From Hemileia vastatrix (Eukaryota > Basidiomycota > Pucciniomycetes > Pucciniales > Zaghouaniaceae), in the NCBI GenBank assembly GCA_030280995.1, contig JASXTE010000005.1, positions 38,475,203 to 38,539,202 of the forward strand: DNA of 64,000 nt, in the 5' to 3' direction. Below are positions 9,468 to 20,103 of this stretch, piece after piece. Each line of letters opens with the position of its first letter. Positions within the stretch are counted from its first letter, which is position 1. The position numbers and the translations under genes are program-made. The notes beneath the pieces were generated by a model, which saw only the letters and a program-made list of their open reading frames with translations, searched no databases and was not told where the DNA came from.

Positions 9468-11046
9468 ATGGCTGGATCTCCTGATGTTAACCCTTCTACT
9501 CTCCCTTTCTTCACTGCTCCCAAGGACTATGCCTGCAAAGAGTGCATCTACATGTGCAGACCTTGCACATTCACTCTTCCAAATCCTGAATCCAAATTCT
9601 ACAACAGGGCTTGTGACTCTTGCTATTCCAAAAAGAAAAGATGTGACAGAGACGCCAACTACCCTATTCCTCCGCCTTCTCCTTCTCACAAATACATCTC
9701 CAGATCTCCTACCAGATCGCCAGAGCTTGGTCCTTCTTCTTCCTCTCTATCTTCTGCTCCTTCCAGAAGATCCAGAAGCTCAGCTTCCCGCACTCTTCCC
9801 AAAAGACCAGCCTTAGCCTCACAAGAAACTGCTTTTATCTCCGCCAAATTAGCTCCAAAAGCTTCAAGATCAACTCCCAGGCTTCTAGACCGTGTCCAGG
9901 CGGCCCGCCCGTCTCACCAAACAGTGAAAATCAGGGCTGAAACCTCCAAAAACGGCCAGAAAACAGCCACATTTATCCAGACAACAACAACAACTCAACC
10001 CAACTACCTCCTACTGCTCCCAGAGCAATGCAATCCACCCTTCCAAAGTCCAAAAGCACCAAAATTTACCAGATTTCTAAGAGACCTGCCAGAGAATCCC
10101 AAGAAGAAACCAGAACACCACACACTGCTCCACAACAACAACTTTGTCCCCTACTAAGACAAAGAAACTACTCCTCTCTTCTGTCAGCCAACTACTCTTC
10201 TGACAGTTCCATCTCTTCAAATTCTCCATCCAGAAGAGAGCAGTCTGCTTCCAAATCCCCCTCTCCTGCTCCATCCTTTAACAACCCTGGTACTCCATCA
10301 CCAGCACCTCTTCCAGCTGAATCCAACAGAAATAACAACCACAACAACAACAACCATCTCACTGCTCCAACTAGGCCCCAGGAACCTCAGCATCCCAGTT
10401 CACCTTCTCAGGATCCTTCAGAGGAAGACCATGAGAATCTATATCTTTCCCTAGTTGATCCACTTACTATAACCATTACAAAATTGTCAGAGATCCAAAT
10501 CCCAGCTGCTTACAGATTTTATGAGCTTCCAATCTGTAAGTACCAAATTAATTATTCCATTTCTTCAACAAAAATAATTACTGATCCAATTCTTCTTGTC
10601 TAGTTGTCACCCCTCCTCCTGAATCATTTATTGGAGTTGGGCAACCTCTTGAAACTTCTTTGACCCTGGATTATGGAGACATGAAGAAACACCTAAGCAC
10701 CATGTGTTCCAACATGCGAAAAGCCATTGCCCTCCATGGACCTTTGAATGACTTTGAAAAATCCCTGAGAAAGCACCTACTAGAGGACCACTGGAAAATG
10801 TCTAGGATCATTAAACACACCCTCCAGCACTCCATTCCCACCTCTTCTTCTTCCTCTTCTGAACTTCCCTCTAATCCAATTCCTGACCATTACAATCCCT
10901 ATCATCTCTCCAGCAGGATTCACTTCAAAGAACACAGTGCTTCCCACAATCCCAACAAAAAACAAAAAGGTCATCACAATCCGGACCAGCCTCCAGAAGC
11001 ATCATCATCCAGACAATCAGCTCCTGCAAAAAGATTAGAAACATAA
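9468..11046 (+). CDS. Zn2Cys6-like protein gene 2, antisense in B1, spliced
   Basis: The ATG at 9468 (context ACCATGG) follows a CT-rich leader. Residues about 22-58 hold C-x2-C-x6-C, fifteen residues, then C-x2-C-x6-C with YSKKKRCD, close to the Zn(II)2Cys6 pattern. A long Ser/Pro/Asn-rich region follows, then a C-terminal part with LDYGDMKKHLSTMC and a basic tail ending at TAA 11046. Intron 10536-10603 is strongly supported. The frame also changes somewhere in 9941-10157: either a small indel or another intron, for example 9892-9980, which restores the frame but has a weak donor. It is a paralogue-like partner of gene 1 on the same strand. The function is unknown; regulation of transcription is an inference. 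Confidence 0.65.
10536..10603 (+). other. Predicted 68-nt spliceosomal intron in Zn2Cys6-like gene 2
   Basis: Starts with the consensus donor GTAAGT, has TTACTGATCC as branch site, then a pyrimidine-rich end TTCTTCTTGTCTAG. Splicing joins the frame open since 9941 to the frame open to 11046 with exact phase. This is the clearest splicing signal in the window. Confidence 0.85.
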
Positions 11047-11078
11047 TAATGATATAATGCAATTAATAAAAATAATTT

Positions 11079-11150
11079 CAGAATTTTTTTTTTTTTTTTT
11101 TTTTTTTTGGTTTTTTTTGGTTTTTTTTTTTTTTCTCTTTTTTTTAAGTT
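11079..11150. repeat. Poly-T tract
   Basis: A T run interrupted by GG and C, just after the end of antisense gene 2 and before module M1. It corresponds in position to the A/T tracts next to M1 in family A. AATAAAAATA just before it could serve as a polyadenylation signal for gene 2. Confidence 0.8.
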
Positions 11151-11240
11151 CTACTGATATACTAAAATAAAAAATTAATAATTAAAATGAAATGAAATAA
11201 CATAAATGAAATAAAATAAAATATAAAAAATAATACAAAT

Positions 11241-11310
11241 GGTATCCCCCAGCCAATTGATGAGCTGATCCCCTGATACCTTACCAACATCCAAGTGCAC
11301 CTTGATGTGG
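11241..11310 (-). other. Structured module M1, first B1 copy
   Basis: In sense: the hairpin CCACATC AAG ... CTT G GATGTTGG. Then the outer stem GGTATC with GATACC encloses the inner stem CAGC with GCTG around the loop TCATCAATTG. Family A has CGGC/GCCG for the inner stem and a different outer stem, so pairing is kept while sequence changes. Confidence 0.75.
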
Positions 11311-11437
11311 ATACAAAATTAATTCTTTTGAATGGTTAACAGAAAACAAAATTCAAAAATATTTAGAAATTCAGAATATAATAAAAATAATGAAACACAG
11401 AAACACATGAAATAAATAATAAATAAAAAAAGAAAAT

Positions 11438-11506
11438 AGCATTGCCCGGCCAATTGATGAGCCTTTCCCCACCAATGCTTGCCCACATCCAGGTGACCCT
11501 GATGTG
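11438..11506 (-). other. Structured module M1, second B1 copy
   Basis: In sense: the hairpin CACATC AGG ... CCT G GATGTG, a compensatory change from AAG/CTT. Then the outer stem AGCATTG with CAATGCT encloses GGC/GCC around the same loop TCATCAATTG. About 200 bp from the first copy; the sequence between is AT-rich without other signals. Confidence 0.75.
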
Positions 11507-11683
11507 CTAACACCCTATATTTTTGATTTTATAATTTTAAACAACCCCCATAAAAAATTAAGAGAAAAAAAGAGAAAAAAGAAAATAATCTAAAACTGCT
11601 ATCCAGCAAAAACATAACTACAAAATCAAAGATTGTCCAGCTCCATAGATGTTCCAATAAGAGAAAGTCTGTTCCATAGAAAT

Positions 11684-11739
11684 GATCACTGGGTGAACTC
11701 CCTCCAATAAGTAAAAATGATGGGAGACCACCAGTGATC
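11684..11739 (-). other. Structured module M2, B1 copy
   Basis: The perfect 9-bp stem GATCACTGG/CCAGTGATC is followed by weaker inner pairing (TCTCCC with GGGAG). The loop region contains TATTGGAGGGAG, like the polypurine tract. Confidence 0.68.
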
Positions 11740-11879
11740 CACCACCAATCTGAAAGAACCAAAGATAAAGAATCCAGTCCCAAACCAGTTTAAAGAAATA
11801 GCGGACTTGAAACCTGAATAATGAACAACAGAACTAGAATTCAACTAGGAAAAACAAAAGACTTGAGACAGACATTCTT

Positions 11880-11919
11880 GGGTAACTGTTCTACAGAGCA
11901 GCCAGCCCATCAGTTACCC
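11880..11919 (-). other. Structured module M3, second B1 copy
   Basis: Stem GGGTAACTG/CAGTTACCC. Compared with GGGTAATTG/CAATTACCC elsewhere, one A-U pair is replaced by G-C on both arms. The loop keeps GAGCAGCCAGCCC (plus strand). Confidence 0.75.
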
Positions 11920-12140
11920 CCACACTTGCCAAAATAAAATCTAGAAGCCCCCCCTGGGTACCTTCTAACAAAAACACAACATCCAACACAAAAAAAACCA
12001 AAACCAACAAGAGTGAAGAGACCAGCACATGTAAACCAGAGGAAATTCCAGTTTAAATTCATAGAGGACTAATACCTGTGAAAATAAACCAATACTAGGG
12101 TTCAACCAAATTAAGAAAAAGGGTTGGAAACAGACAATCT

Positions 12141-12181
12141 GGGGTAACTGTTGATAGAGCAGCCAGCCCATCAGTCACCCC
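12141..12181 (-). other. Structured module M3, third B1 copy
   Basis: Plus strand GGGGTAACTG against CAGTCACCCC. On the pol-sense strand the odd position is a G-U wobble, so pairing survives only in sense RNA. A degenerate short hairpin motif lies just before it, near 12050. The next stretch to 12319 contains one more decayed motif copy near 12300 and no gene. Confidence 0.72.
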
Positions 12182-12319
12182 TACACTTGCCAAGATCAAA
12201 TCTAGAAGCCCCACCCATGGGTACCTTCTAACAAAAAGTTTCCACACAAAAGTTGCTCTGCAACACCACAAAAATTCCAAAACAAAAAAAACGTTCCATA
12301 GTTTATCCTCATTGCAGAG

Positions 12320-13954
12320 TTAATCTTCTTCATGCCTAGTGCTTCTGGGATAAAACCTCTTCACTTGGTCTGCAGCCACCCTCTTTTTCAAGACTGAACC
12401 ATCCAACTCTTTCAAAACATAAGAACCTCCAGACGCCTGAGATCTGACTCTGCAAGGTCCATTCCATCTGTCAGCAAACATTTTCCCCCACTGACTCTCC
12501 AAACTTCTATCATACACCAAAACCAAACAACCAGGTTTCAAGGGATTCCTGAGTCTACAAGCCAACTTCTTGTCCCAGTACCTGACTGATTGATTCCTAA
12601 TCTTCATCATTCTAGAGTATGCCTTCTCCTGACATTCCTCTCTACCTTCCAACTGTTGCATCCTGGCACAGAGAAAATCTTCTGTTGAGTGCACTTCATC
12701 CCAAACAGTTCCAAGATAAGAGACAGCTTCCAAGTCCACTGGTAGAACGGCTTTTTGACCAAACATTAACTCATAAGGAGAATAGCCAGTTGTCCTCTTC
12801 ACAGTGACCCTATCAGCAAATAACACCAAGGGTAAATAATGCCTCCACTTTTCAGAACTATCTCTGCACATCTTCACCAAAGCATTCTTGATAACTTGAT
12901 GGCCTCTTTCAACCATGCCTTCACCTTCGGGATAATACGGTGTAGCCACTCTAACTTTAGAACCAAAACTAGCCACAGCTTCTTTAAATTTGGCACCAAA
13001 CTCTTTCCCGCCATCAACAGTGACCAACTTCACCAACCCATACCTATAAATCCACTCCTTCTTCAAAAACTCTGCCACATTCTTGGCAGTCAAATTAACC
13101 AGAGGCACTGCCTCAACCAAACCAGACAACTCATCCCTAGCAACAATCAAGTATTTATACCTGCCATCTTTAATATGGACAGCATCCAGACTGACCCTTA
13201 CAAAAACAGTTGATTCACCAGTAGCACGGCCCACCTCTTTAGGTTTCAAACGAATTCTTCTTTGACATTCTTCACAAGATTGAACCCAACCCTGCACAGC
13301 CAACTTCTTACCTGGCCACCGAACTCTGTCTGCTACTCTTCTATAAGTCTCCCCAAAGCCTCTATGACCAAGGTCTTCATGCAAAGACTTCAAAAACAAT
13401 TCTTGACCCTTCTTCTGAGTCACCACCACTTGAGGATTAGGATGTCTCCTCCTCATCAACCGCCTTCCTGACACATAAAATCCAGGACTCTTCTTCTTGA
13501 TTGCCAACCAAGTATCATCATCACAACTATGTGGCCTCTCCAAGGTCAACAGATATTCCACCAAAATAAAATGAAACCCAGACTGACCCCAGGTCTCATC
13601 TTCAAAATCCAACAAAACAACATCCAAGGGTACAACTCTGTCATGAAAATCACCAGTGTGAACATGAGCCAATTGAGCAGCCCAACCAGGACACCAATCC
13701 TTAAATTTTGGCACGTCCTTCACTTTACACTGAACCTTGTGAGAATCCAGTTCACTAACAAAAACACCCTTTTCCAATTTTGAGCTGTCCCAAACAACAA
13801 CTCCATCTTCATCAACAAAAGCATCCTGATCACCAGAATCAAGATCAGATCCAGCCAGTTTAGCCTCTTGGGGGAGGTCAGAACAATAATCCAGTTTAGC
13901 CTCATGGGGGAGGAGAGAAAAATCCTCAGCACCCTTTGTGCTGGCCCTAACCAC
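12320..13954 (-). pseudogene. pol: B1 pol, linker and integrase, 544 codons open
   Basis: The HHCC domain is at residues about 190-232 (HEDLGHRGFGE ... SCEECQRR). The catalytic Asp residues are at about 255 (SLDAVHIKDGRYK) and 313 (DGGKEFG), the Glu at about 346 (GEGMVERGH), and the C-terminal WNGPCRV...KRFYPRSTR block ends the protein. All catalytic residues are present, so this piece is intact. It is called a pseudogene only because pol is broken upstream: the MPDGLSRRPP segment near 14015 now has TAA after Gly. Two in-frame short hairpin motifs (LPQEAKLAG and LPHEAKLD) lie in the linker near 13855-13915. Confidence 0.88.
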
Positions 13955-16551
13955 TGGAACATCTTCATCAGACTCTTCAGCCTCAGAATCTTCATCTGTA
14001 GGTGGCCTCCTTGATTATCCATCAGGCATAGTAAAAGTTTTACCTGGTTTGTGTACCAGGTCAAAAGAAAAATGTTGAATAAATGCCACCCACCTAGTAA
14101 TTGGAGCATTTGGAAGACTAGGTGTATTGATCATCTGAACCAAAGATTTTTCATCCACCTCAGCTCAAAATGCTGCCCCCACAAAACCGTCTGTAGCCTC
14201 TTTAAAATTTTAGCTACGCAACACAATTCCAACTTAGGTTGAGAATACCTAGATTTCACCTCATTAAACACCACAGACTCATATCTTACTGGCCTGACCC
14301 TCCCAGTCTTATCCTCCTGAGACAAAACAGCACCAGCAGCAACATAGCTTGAGTCTACTGCCAGATAAATTTTTCCAGCACCAACACCATAATCCAACTT
14401 GTGAAGAACAATATCCTCACCAACAACCTTTTTCAACTTCTGAAAAGCCTCTTCACACTCTTTAGTCCATTCCCAATCTGCATCTTTTCTGGTCAACCTC
14501 CTTAAAGGTGAAGCCAACAAAGAAAAATCCTTAATAAAAAACCTGACATATACACATACACCGAAAAATCCCCTGACTTCAGTAGTACTTTTAGGCCTTG
14601 GCCATGACTGGATTTTATTAATCTTCTTCTTTGCCATAATCCTTCCCCCTTTACATACTACATGACCCAGAATTTCCAAAGCAGGAACACAACAACAGAA
14701 TTTTGACCCTGAAATGGTCAAACCAGCCCCTTCAATCCTGAACAACACTCTCTCTAGAGTTATTGCATATTCCCACATAAACCTCCTTATGCCAGGGTTC
14801 TCCACTAACACCTCATTACCATAATCAGTGGATGGTCCTTTAATTCCACCATCATCAATAAAAATACCAGCATGAGTAGGAACCTCATCCTGAAAAATCC
14901 AAGCCATCTGTGCTTGATAAATAGCCACTGAATTAGTTGCTCCTTGAGGCAACCTAGTGAGCTGAAATCTTCCTAAAGGAGTCTCAAAAGTTGTGAGAGG
15001 CCTTGAATCCGTATGTAGTTCCCTCTCATCATAACCACCCATAATATCACCCAAACCATAACACACCCTTCCAGCAAAAGCTTCAACAAAATCCTCTGCA
15101 CTTGGTGGCATACCAGCGTCCTTGATAGTGACTCTATTCAAGGCTCTAAGATCATGAACCACCCACAACTTTCCATTCTGCTTCTTTACACAGAACACCG
15201 GACTTGAGTAACTGGATGTTGATTGTTCATATAACCCAGTCCTGACTCTTTCCCTAACAATCTCCACAAAATCCTCTCTAATAGCAGCTGGAGTTGGAAT
15301 AGGTTTGATTTGCCAAGGTTCATGAAAAACCACAGGAATCAAGTAAGGTTCCCCATAAGAGTGCTTCAATACACCTCTTTCCTCCTCAAGGGACGCCACA
15401 GCTTTTTCCCTTAGCACAATAACGTGCAACAACAAATTCTTTTTTTCTTCAGACAACCACCCATCAGGACCAAAATTAACAACTTTCAATCTTTCCACGG
15501 TCACCCTAGCCGTCTCTAAAAATTCTGGAGGATTCTTCACCAAAGGAGTACAGTACGGATCTCTTGACAAAGGAGGTCTCTTCAAAGGTGGATTCAAGCC
15601 CACAGGCATAGGCTCATTGACAGGCCTAATCTTCTGCGCTACCTTCTTATACTTTGCCGCTCCACCTTCAACTAGAGGGATCTTCAGGAATTCTTCACCA
15701 CCAGACCTGGAACAAAAACCAAGTGTTTCCCCATTGCTCACATGTGTGGCCAAGGTAATGTTTTTGAAAGGTGTAGAAGAAACCCTAGTGGTGCACAATT
15801 GGGAGGACTTACTTTTACACCCCAATCTAACCACTCCAAAACTTTTCCACAATTCCAGATCTTCATCCTCACTTCCAACTTCCAAGTCTTCAAATATTGA
15901 TTCATCTTCTGAATCACATCTTCTAAACTTGTGCAGTTTATCCTCATGCTGGAGGCCCAAAAATAGATCTTGATGATCTTCTCTCTTCATAATTTTCTGC
16001 AGTTTAACCTCATGCTGGAGGCCCAAAAATAGATCTTGACAATCTTCACAAAAATATTTTGCGTCTTCTTTATTCATTATCTTCAAATTTTTTTCTTGAT
16101 TTTCATGAATTATCTTGAAATCTTTATCTTCTTTTCTTGAGTTTTCTTCTGACCTACAAAAATAACCAGGGGTTTCCCCAATGCTCACAGGTGTGGCCCA
16201 GGTAATGTTTTTGAAAGGTGTAGAAGAAACCCTAGTGGTGCACAATTGGGAGGACTTACTTTTAGACCCCAATCTCACTTTCCCAAAACTTTTCCACATA
16301 TCTTTCAATAAAGATATATAACCAATCTTCTTCTTTGAACTTGAATTAAAAATAATTTAAAATCTAGAGAGAGAACAGAGACTTGATAAAAAACTTGATG
16401 AATACTTGCAGAGAAAAGAAACATTAAAAAGAGAAAGTTGAAAATCCACTTGGTATATCTCCAAGTGAGCTGACCTACTACAACCTGGGATTTCCTCATC
16501 TTGGGGAGAGGTTGTAGCACTAGGGTGATCAGCCCTCATTACTCTAAAAAA
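13955..16551 (-). pseudogene. pol: B1 pol, N-terminal linker, RT and RNase H, frameshifted
   Basis: The frame entered by -1 slippage at 16545-16551 runs MRADHPSATTSPQDEEIP and then into a 725-codon frame (16308-14131) after a shift near 16308-16357. RT blocks: YGLGDIMGGYDERE with the first Asp, LPQGATNSVAIYQ, FIDDGGIKGP; then RNase H with IYLAVDSSYVAAGAV. One base is missing near 14155, where ELxVDEKSL becomes ELRWMKNL. The N-terminal linker contains two copies of a roughly 140-bp block (near 15722-15860 and 16165-16305) and in-frame LQHEVKLQ/LQHEDKLH hairpin motifs. Confidence 0.87.
16539..16551 (-). promoter_or_regulatory. -1 frameshift site of B1 (U UUU UUA)
   Basis: Sense TTTTTTA is followed by GAG and the gag-protease stop TAA. 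The 0-frame is TCT TTT TTA GAG TAA; slipping back one base enters the pol frame. The spacing equals that in family A, where the site is TTTTTTG GGG TAG. Confidence 0.8.
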
Positions 16552-17281
16552 GACAGACTCTCAATAGAGCCTGAACCGCACTCCAAAAAACCAGGGGCAG
16601 CACCCACTTCCTTCCTTCTCCTGCAGCAGTCCATGCACTGGCACATTGAAGATAAACCAGGCCTGGTCTCCCAACCATCCTCTCCAGGGGATGGCAACCT
16701 CTTGTGAAGTCTCCTTTCGTCTTCACCAGTCAACTCCAAACTGATTCCCAAATCAAATTGATAACCAATTCTTGCCTGAAAATCCATCAAAAATTGCCAA
16801 CCCACAACTGCTTTTACATTACCTTTAGCAATGTAAAAATGAACCTTCCCTGAGGCTCCTCCAACATCTAACTTCACAAACTCTGAAGTTCCAACCAATT
16901 CAGTGACATGGCCACCGATCCCTCTCAAATTCCCAACAATACCAGTTTTGATGGGGAGGCCCATATGAGTTGCCTCAAACAAAGAAATCAGGTTTATCTG
17001 AGAACCTGAATTCACCAATGCCCTTGCCTCCCTGCCATTCAGAGTGACATTGACATATCCCAGAGGAGCAGAAAAATGAGTTTCCAACCCCTCACCAAAC
17101 TTTTCAGCAGAATCACAAATGTATTCTACCTCACCAGAAGAAACTCTTCTCCTGGTCAACAACTTTTTCTGTCCATCAGCCAACCCTGGACTGATAGCAT
17201 ACAATTCCCCATAAGATAGTGAAACCTGACCCTGATTAATCCTTTACAGGACAGAGTCCATAACATTAACTTGACCAGACA
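16539..17281 (-). pseudogene. B1 aspartic protease domain
   Basis: A retroviral-type aspartic protease that would mature the Gag-Pol polyprotein. In family A the homologous motif is DSGSQINLIS; here it reads NSGSQINLIS, that is, the catalytic Asp codon is Asn in ALVNSGSQ. The rest (HFSAPLGYVNVTLNG, GIGGHVTELVG, FLMDFQARIGYQ) is well kept. The block is open from 17204 to the stop at 16539. Just upstream, a TAA near 17240 and a one-base deletion near 17282 separate it from gag, with which it should be in frame. Confidence 0.85.
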
Positions 17282-18940
17282 CTACTGCCTCTCAAAGTGA
17301 GCTCTATGCTTCACCACCTTGGTCCTAGAAGCTTCTTGAGGACCAGCACCACCAACAGATTTACCATTAACAGGAACCAAACCAGATCCCTCACCAGAAC
17401 TTCTGACTCCAACAGGCTTTGGCAATGAAGCCAAAGGAACATCCTCCTGAGAGTCAGAATCCACCTCCATTGGCATTGGCTCACCATTCAGGTCCAATGC
17501 ACCAAAACTAGGGGGGACCATGTCAGCCATACCCTTCTGCATCTTGTACAGATCCTCTTTGCTGTACCTCTTCCTAGCTGAACTCAGCTTAGGATCCCCC
17601 TTTGAAGCATTTGGCTTTGGTGGGGCCTGAGAACTGCTCTTAGGCCTTCCCACCTTTCCTGCTTCCACATCATAAACACCAGCTAAGCATTCACCACTTG
17701 ACTGTCCACCACAAGAATACAACTCCAAACCACCAAAGGAAGTAGAAAAAGAGACCTTATTGACCTCCTTCCCGTTTCCCTTGACGTCCTCATCTACCTT
17801 AACAGAAGACTTTACCTGATCAGGAATCTCCTCAAACCTTGGCCTCCTTTGATGGAGACCTCTCCTTCTCCTGACCAAATCCACAGGAGCCTGCCCCTCA
17901 CTGGGCTTCACAAAAGAACTGTCAGGGAAATTATGAACCCTGCTATCAAACTCCACTTTTCCTTCAGACACATCTCTGTTCAGTGCCCAACAATCATTGG
18001 ACTTGTTCCCCCTCCTACTGCAATAAGAGCAAACCCAAGGATCACTCCTACCAGCCCTCCTTTCAAAATCTCTAGGCTGAGAAGGTGCCTTATTAACCTT
18101 CTTGGCCTCCTGAACAAAAATGTGCAGCTGTTTTGTATGATCAGCCAACTGCTCCACCATTGGGTGCCTCTCCTGTTTGGGAATCTGCACCAAATTCTTC
18201 TCCTCCTTCTTCTCCCTAACTTCCTCTTCAGCCAAAGCCTCACTGACTTTGCTGACAAACTTGGCACACCCCTCCTGATAGGTGTCCACAGCCAATAACT
18301 TCAAATGGGCTTCAACAGCCTCCTTCACCTTATCCAAGGCAGGAAACTTCTGATCCCCATCAGAAAGAGTCTTCATCAATTCCATTCTTGACAGCTCCTT
18401 CAACACATCCATCCTGACATCTATAGCCAGGGCAGACCAAAAAACATCTTTGGCAGCATTTTCATGTGCCAGCTCCTCCACTTCCACCAAGTATTCCACC
18501 ACAGGATCAAACTGTAGCAGAAACTTCCTGTAACTATGTAAGTTACTAGCACCACCATTAGATTGCCATTCACTGACAACCTTGTTCAGATCCACCATAG
18601 TGAACCTGACACCCCATCTATCCACCATCTCTCTACACAACAATTTCCAATCCCTCTTCTTTTAGCCAGACATGGCCACAATCTCCTTCTCCACTAACCT
18701 ATCACCAATGAAGAAGATAATCTGCTTCACCATGTCCAGGTAGGAAGCACCATCCACCCCAGAAGCAGTTTCATACTTCTCTAGAAACCACTTGACATCC
18801 TCCCCATTGAACTTGGTACCATCCCAAGTTTTAATTCTCACACACTCCCTAACCATCACAGAAGTAGGACCATCCCCCCCACTGACAGTAACCACAGTAA
18901 TAGAGGAACCAGAAGCCATTCCTCCAGTCCAAAACACCAA
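17282..18940 (-). pseudogene. gag: B1 gag (capsid and altered zinc knuckle), one internal stop
   Basis: Gag forms the virus-like particle and packages the RNA. The frame starts MASGSSITVV (18919) or slightly earlier and is interrupted by a single TAA at 18662 where other copies have an aromatic codon (MDGYKDQDW type). It then runs to 17282. The capsid core (SYLDMVKQIIFFIG, DRWGVRFTMVDLNKV) matches family A. The knuckle reads C-x2-C-x4-N-x4-C: the zinc-binding His has become Asn. A Ser/Asp-rich tail precedes the protease. Confidence 0.88.
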
Positions 18941-18989
18941 AAAGAGCCAACCAAAGAAAACAGAGATTCCAAATAACTAGCAAGTGTTA

Positions 18990-19006
18990 CCCCACGTTGG
19001 GCGCCA
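18990..19006 (-). promoter_or_regulatory. Primer-binding site of B1 (tRNA-Lys type)
   Basis: Sense TGGCGCCCAACGTGGGG lies four bases inside the 5' LTR. It is complementary to the 3' end of a tRNA ending CCCCACGTTGGGCGCCA, which from general knowledge is tRNA-Lys(CUU)-like. Same signal as family A. Confidence 0.88.
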
Positions 19007-19010
19007 GAAA

Positions 19011-20103
19011 TGTAGACAATCCTATAGTACTAGCTATAGGCCTTGACCAAGGGAGTTGGAGAAGAACCACAGAGAAAATCCCCTGTCCCTCTAGAAAAAT
19101 AGAGTGAGATTTACTTGCTAAAGTAAGTTGGTTCCTGTTTTGCTAAAGCTCCTTTTCAACACACTTGACTGCTTGATGAGCCAAGAAAGTATTCCCCAGA
19201 TAGACTACCAGACCAAAGAACTGAAATGTAGAACAAAGTCCACACCAGAGACAGCAAAGATACTTGATGCAGTCTGCAAATCCACACCAGAGACAGCAAT
19301 AATACTTGCTATAGCTTGCAAGACTATAACAGAGAAAACAGTTGCCAAAGTTAAGTTAAATGAAGAACTCACTTGCAACAAACACAGCCAATTGTGGCCT
19401 GAAAACAGTGAAAACTGAGTGAGGAACAATGAGATCACCTCTGGATGGTTGTATGATGATTAAGGTTGCCCCAAACTGTCTTGTTCACTATGTACACACA
19501 GACCACTAACTAACAGCCCATGTGCACCCACCAATCTGGCGCCTGTACCTGCCAAATTGCATAAAAAACCCTCCTGGAGCGCTCCCCAACCTCTTAAAAC
19601 AGAGGCAGGCGGGCCGCCCGACGTTGGAGATGCCGCCTGAAGTGGCCCGGTCTCCCTTAAGCCAGAAAACCAATAAAAAGAACTAATCTACTTAGAAAAA
19701 TTAGCTACAACTACTAAAACCTTTAAAACACGGAATTTCACTATAACAACATTGAGACATGAAATATAGAAAAAAGTTAGTTCTATCCAATGGTACTAAG
19801 CACTTAAACCAAAGACTTAAGGTTAGCCCGTAAAACACGAAAAACAAAATTAAACAGCAATCTTTTATAAATGAAAAATGAGGAAATGACCCCTTAAAAC
19901 TCAGAATATGAAAAATGTCTTCACAACATGAAATATAGAGAAAAACCAGGGCTATCCAATGATAGTACCCACATACCCGCAGACCCAATATCCATGGAAT
20001 AAAACTAGAAAAATACCCAATTCTTTAGCAGATATCAATTAGGACATGCACAAACAGCGCCAAATCACACAACAAAGGCCCCTGCCAATGTTGGAAGACA
20101 ACA
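19011..20103 (-). repeat. 5' LTR of B1 (family B)
   Basis: 1093 bp, the same length as the 3' copy, ending GGAAGACAACA on the plus strand. It adjoins the primer site. The A1 RT continues at 20104 with GCGTATC. The few differences from the 3' LTR indicate a fairly recent insertion. Confidence 0.92.

Larger units (their letters stand above)
6932..20103 (-). mobile_element. Ty3/gypsy LTR retrotransposon B1 (family B), 13.2 kb
   Basis: It has two LTRs of 1093 bp each (6932-8024 and 19011-20103), a tRNA-Lys-type primer site and a polypurine tract. It sits cleanly in the A1 RT: the flanking RT sequence is continuous, with 4-bp flanks GAAT and GCGT that look like a decayed duplication. The gene order matches family A but the sequence is clearly different. 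It is unusually long because about 4.3 kb of 3' noncoding sequence carries two genes on the opposite strand, hairpin arrays and five structured modules. Gag, protease and pol each have only a few lesions, so it is younger than A1. Confidence 0.93.

Noticed and set aside
11079..11150. Poly-A tail insertion of a non-LTR element
   Set aside because: No coding or target duplication beside it; the tract matches the A/T tracts beside M1 in family A.
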